This document shows, one piece after another, positions 7,454 through 8,204 of a DNA stretch of 8,204 bases. This DNA comes from CAZPMO01 sp964587515 (GTDB lineage: Bacteria > Pseudomonadota > Alphaproteobacteria > MPNO01): contig CAZPMO010000203.1 of NCBI GenBank assembly GCA_964587515.1, positions 1 to 8,204 on the forward strand. The letters are read 5' to 3'. The notes beneath the pieces were generated by a model. The model was not told the origin of the DNA, did no database searches, and saw only the letters and a list, made by a program, of their open reading frames with translations. Each line of letters starts with the position of its first letter. Positions within the stretch are counted from its first letter, which is position 1. The translations under genes and the position numbers were made by a program.

Positions 7454-7601
7454 GGTTTCTCTCAGGCAACATTTATGACGCAAAAGAGATTAGCCGATTG
7501 CGAGGCCGTCTTCAGACAATATCAGCCGGCGGTTACGAAGGGGGCTGAAGCATCCTGCGCGCGGAGCCAATCGATTCACAGCGAATATTTAATAGTTACC
7601 T

Positions 7602-7632
7602 TTATTTAACATTGTATATCGTTGATAAATAA
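7602..7632. promoter_or_regulatory. AT-rich dyad upstream of the acyl-CoA dehydrogenase, possible operator
   Basis: Arms TTATTTAACA and TGATAAATAA form an inverted repeat matching at 9 of 10 positions around an 11-base spacer. It is centred about 165 bp upstream of the dehydrogenase ATG, inside the most AT-rich block of the window. The size and spacing fit a dimeric regulator's operator, but AT-rich DNA yields such dyads readily by chance, and no regulator gene is nearby. Confidence 0.3.
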
Positions 7633-7688
7633 CAATTAATTCTTGTTTTCGCGGGTCTTGTAAACTGGCGGAAAATCGATCCCCAGAC

Positions 7689-7697
7689 TTATCCACA
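7689..7697 (+). promoter_or_regulatory. Consensus DnaA box (TTATCCACA)
   Basis: This is an exact copy of the strong 9-mer bound by the initiator DnaA. Looser copies, each matching 7 of 9 bases on the minus strand, lie at 7620-7628 (TTATCAACG) and 7796-7804 (TTGTCCACC). One perfect box is not enough to call a replication origin. It may titrate DnaA or regulate transcription of the dehydrogenase gene, or be chance. Confidence 0.4.
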
Positions 7698-7731
7698 GAC
7701 CGCGCGCGACATAATTTTCCAGCGTAAAAGG

Positions 7732-7763
7732 AAACGGCGGCTCTGGGGGGAGAGCCGCCGTTT
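7732..7763 (-). terminator. Rho-independent terminator, probably of the manC-type gene
   Basis: A perfect 13-bp stem (AAACGGCGGCTCT with AGAGCCGCCGTTT) closes a 6-base loop. Read on the minus strand, the loop is C6 and the stem runs into TTTCCTTTT, a usable U-tract. On the plus strand only TTT follows. The hairpin sits between the end of the manC-type gene, about 280 bases upstream in that direction, and the acyl-CoA dehydrogenase gene, which is where a transcript boundary is expected. Confidence 0.8.
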
Positions 7764-7777
7764 GAGAATGGATTGCC

Positions 7778-7800
7778 GGGGGGGGTGGGGGGGAGGGTGG
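7778..7800 (+). repeat. G-run tract with G-quadruplex potential
   Basis: The plus strand reads G8-T-G7-A-G3-T-GG, enough for at least four runs of three guanines with very short loops, the standard recipe for a stable G-quadruplex. The minus-strand transcript would instead be an uninterrupted C-rich stretch. It ends 15 bases before the terminator stem in the direction of minus-strand transcription. No coding frame explains it. Confidence 0.7.
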
Positions 7801-7959
7801 ACAACCCATTCTATTGTCTGTTGGCAATACCGTCGTTGTTGGTCTATCGGAGTTGATTTCACTGTTGGTACCGACACCCATGCAAGAATCGTGCCAATGA
7901 TTTAAATTACAATATTTCAAATGCTTACCGCCTCCTGACCAGGAAGCGACCGGGCAGGT

Positions 7960-8019
7960 GTAAAGATTTCCGACAGTTTCGGAGGTAAATCGGATGAAAG
8001 CTGTAAAATCTACCGACAG
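7960..8019. repeat. Diverged direct repeat just past the manC-type stop
   Basis: Two 17-base copies, GTAAAGATTTCCGACAG (7960-7976) and GTAAAATCTACCGACAG (8003-8019), match at 13 positions with a 43-base period. Each is followed by a TCGGAGG element (7979-7985 and 8030-8036). On the minus strand each copy forms a short CCGA...TCGG stem followed by an AT-rich run (AAATCTTT or TAGATTTT), so they may be weak duplicated 3'-end hairpins. Confidence 0.4.
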
Positions 8020-8039
8020 GCGGGCGGTATCGGAGGAGG

Positions 8040-8204
8040 CTATTCGACGAGCGCGTCGCTGCGGCCGTAATTGTCCTCGAAGCGGACGATATCGTCTTCG
8101 CCGAGATAGGCGCCGGACTGAATCTCAATCAGATTGAGCGGCACCTTGCCAGGGTTTGCGAGGCGATGGACCGTCGCCGGCGGAATATAGGCCGACTGAT
8201 TTTC
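8040..8204 (-). CDS. Mannose-1-phosphate guanylyltransferase / mannose-6-phosphate isomerase, C-terminal end only
   Basis: Only the last 54 codons and the TAG stop are inside the window; the frame is open at the right edge. The residues ENQSAYIPPATVHRLANPGK and the following LIEIQSGAYLGEDDIVRFED match the C-terminal cupin (type II phosphomannose isomerase) domain of bifunctional ManC/AlgA/CpsB/XanB enzymes. These convert mannose-6-phosphate and mannose-1-phosphate towards GDP-mannose for polysaccharide synthesis. Cupin motif 2 (P-x-G-x2-H-x3-N) is readable as PPATVHRLAN, with the usual glycine replaced by alanine and the metal-ligand histidine kept. The guanylyltransferase domain is not visible, so bifunctionality is inferred from the family. 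The exact symbol (manC, algA or cpsB) cannot be chosen. Confidence 0.88.
   Translation of the reverse strand, partial: ENQSAYIPPATVHRLANPGKVPLNLIEIQSGAYLGEDDIVRFEDNYGRSDALVE

Larger units (their letters stand above)
7454..8039. other. Long non-coding region between the manC-type gene and the acyl-CoA dehydrogenase gene
   Basis: This stretch of nearly 600 bp shows no believable gene on either strand. Open frames here are short, start at TTG or run through the terminator hairpin, and translate to low-complexity proline-rich text. It must hold the 3' end of the manC transcript and the promoter of the acyl-CoA dehydrogenase gene. Base composition switches abruptly: AT-rich at about 7575-7645 and 7885-7925, G-runs at 7778-7800. 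The recognisable elements are listed separately (terminator, G-tract, DnaA box, dyad, direct repeats). A weak hairpin, TCAGCC-N15-GGCTGA (7522-7548), lies in the probable leader of the dehydrogenase. I could not place a convincing -35/-10 pair for that gene, although the AT-rich block is the natural site for one. Confidence 0.7.

Noticed and set aside
7454..7483. Ten-residue extension of the acyl-CoA dehydrogenase to a TTG codon
   Set aside because: The added residues (MRHKCCLRET) do not resemble the family, and the ATG at 7453 gives the normal N-terminus.
7580..7805. Possible replication origin (DnaA boxes, AT-rich block, G-tract)
   Set aside because: There is only one perfect box plus two loose ones, with no ordered box array and no hemE, dnaA or repABC gene nearby; kept only as a DnaA-box observation.
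7636..7920. Minus-strand 94-codon frame across the G-tract and the terminator
   Set aside because: It starts at TTG without a ribosome-binding site, passes through the perfect terminator hairpin, and its proline run is just the translated C-tract.
7994..8137. Plus-strand 47-codon frame (MKAVKSTDRRAVSEEAIRRA...) with a GGAGG eight bases upstream
   Set aside because: Most of it is antisense to the conserved manC-type C-terminus, and that part is arginine-rich shadow sequence; the GGAGG is also part of a local direct repeat. Without conservation or expression data it is not supported.
1..8204. Defence system, prophage, insertion sequence or CRISPR array
   Set aside because: Every substantial gene is a recognisable chromosomal housekeeping or metabolic gene; I saw no transposase, integrase, terminal inverted repeats or spaced direct-repeat array.

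Overview
The window is GC-rich and codes almost entirely on the minus strand. It holds the conserved alphaproteobacterial run dnaB - alr - (lipid transporter) - radA. DnaB also carries the two insertions usual in alphaproteobacterial homologues. The most likely source is an alphaproteobacterial chromosome, perhaps Rhodospirillales-like; that placement is inferred from gene order and protein flavour, not from a search.

In the direction of minus-strand transcription (high to low coordinates) the layout is: the last 54 codons of a ManC/AlgA-type mannose-1-phosphate guanylyltransferase/mannose-6-phosphate isomerase (8204-8040); a gene-poor, partly AT-rich stretch of almost 600 bp (8039-7454) with diverged direct repeats, a G8-T-G7-A-G3 tract, a perfect 13-bp-stem terminator, a consensus DnaA box and an AT-rich dyad; an acyl-CoA dehydrogenase (7453-6287); a 140-bp gap with a plausible sigma70-type promoter and a leader hairpin; a cyclopropane-fatty-acid synthase (6146-4890); a 174-bp gap; then a tight run of replicative helicase dnaB (GTG start, 4715), alanine racemase alr, MlaE-type permease, MlaF-type ATPase and the start of radA, cut by the window edge. 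The spacings in this last run (26 bp, 3 bp, a 4-bp ATGA overlap, 41 bp) point to one transcript.

Functionally, dnaB and radA serve DNA replication and recombination. alr supplies D-alanine for peptidoglycan. mlaE/mlaF form the inner-membrane core of a phospholipid transporter, and cfa modifies membrane phospholipid acyl chains. The acyl-CoA dehydrogenase acts in acyl-CoA oxidation, and manC makes GDP-mannose for surface polysaccharide. The window is therefore largely housekeeping, with an envelope theme.

I see no defence system, mobile element, CRISPR array, tRNA or rRNA. The stretches most worth a second look are the non-coding region 7454-8039, the acyl-CoA dehydrogenase without the usual C-terminal catalytic glutamate, and the mlaEF pair with no substrate-binding partner beside it.
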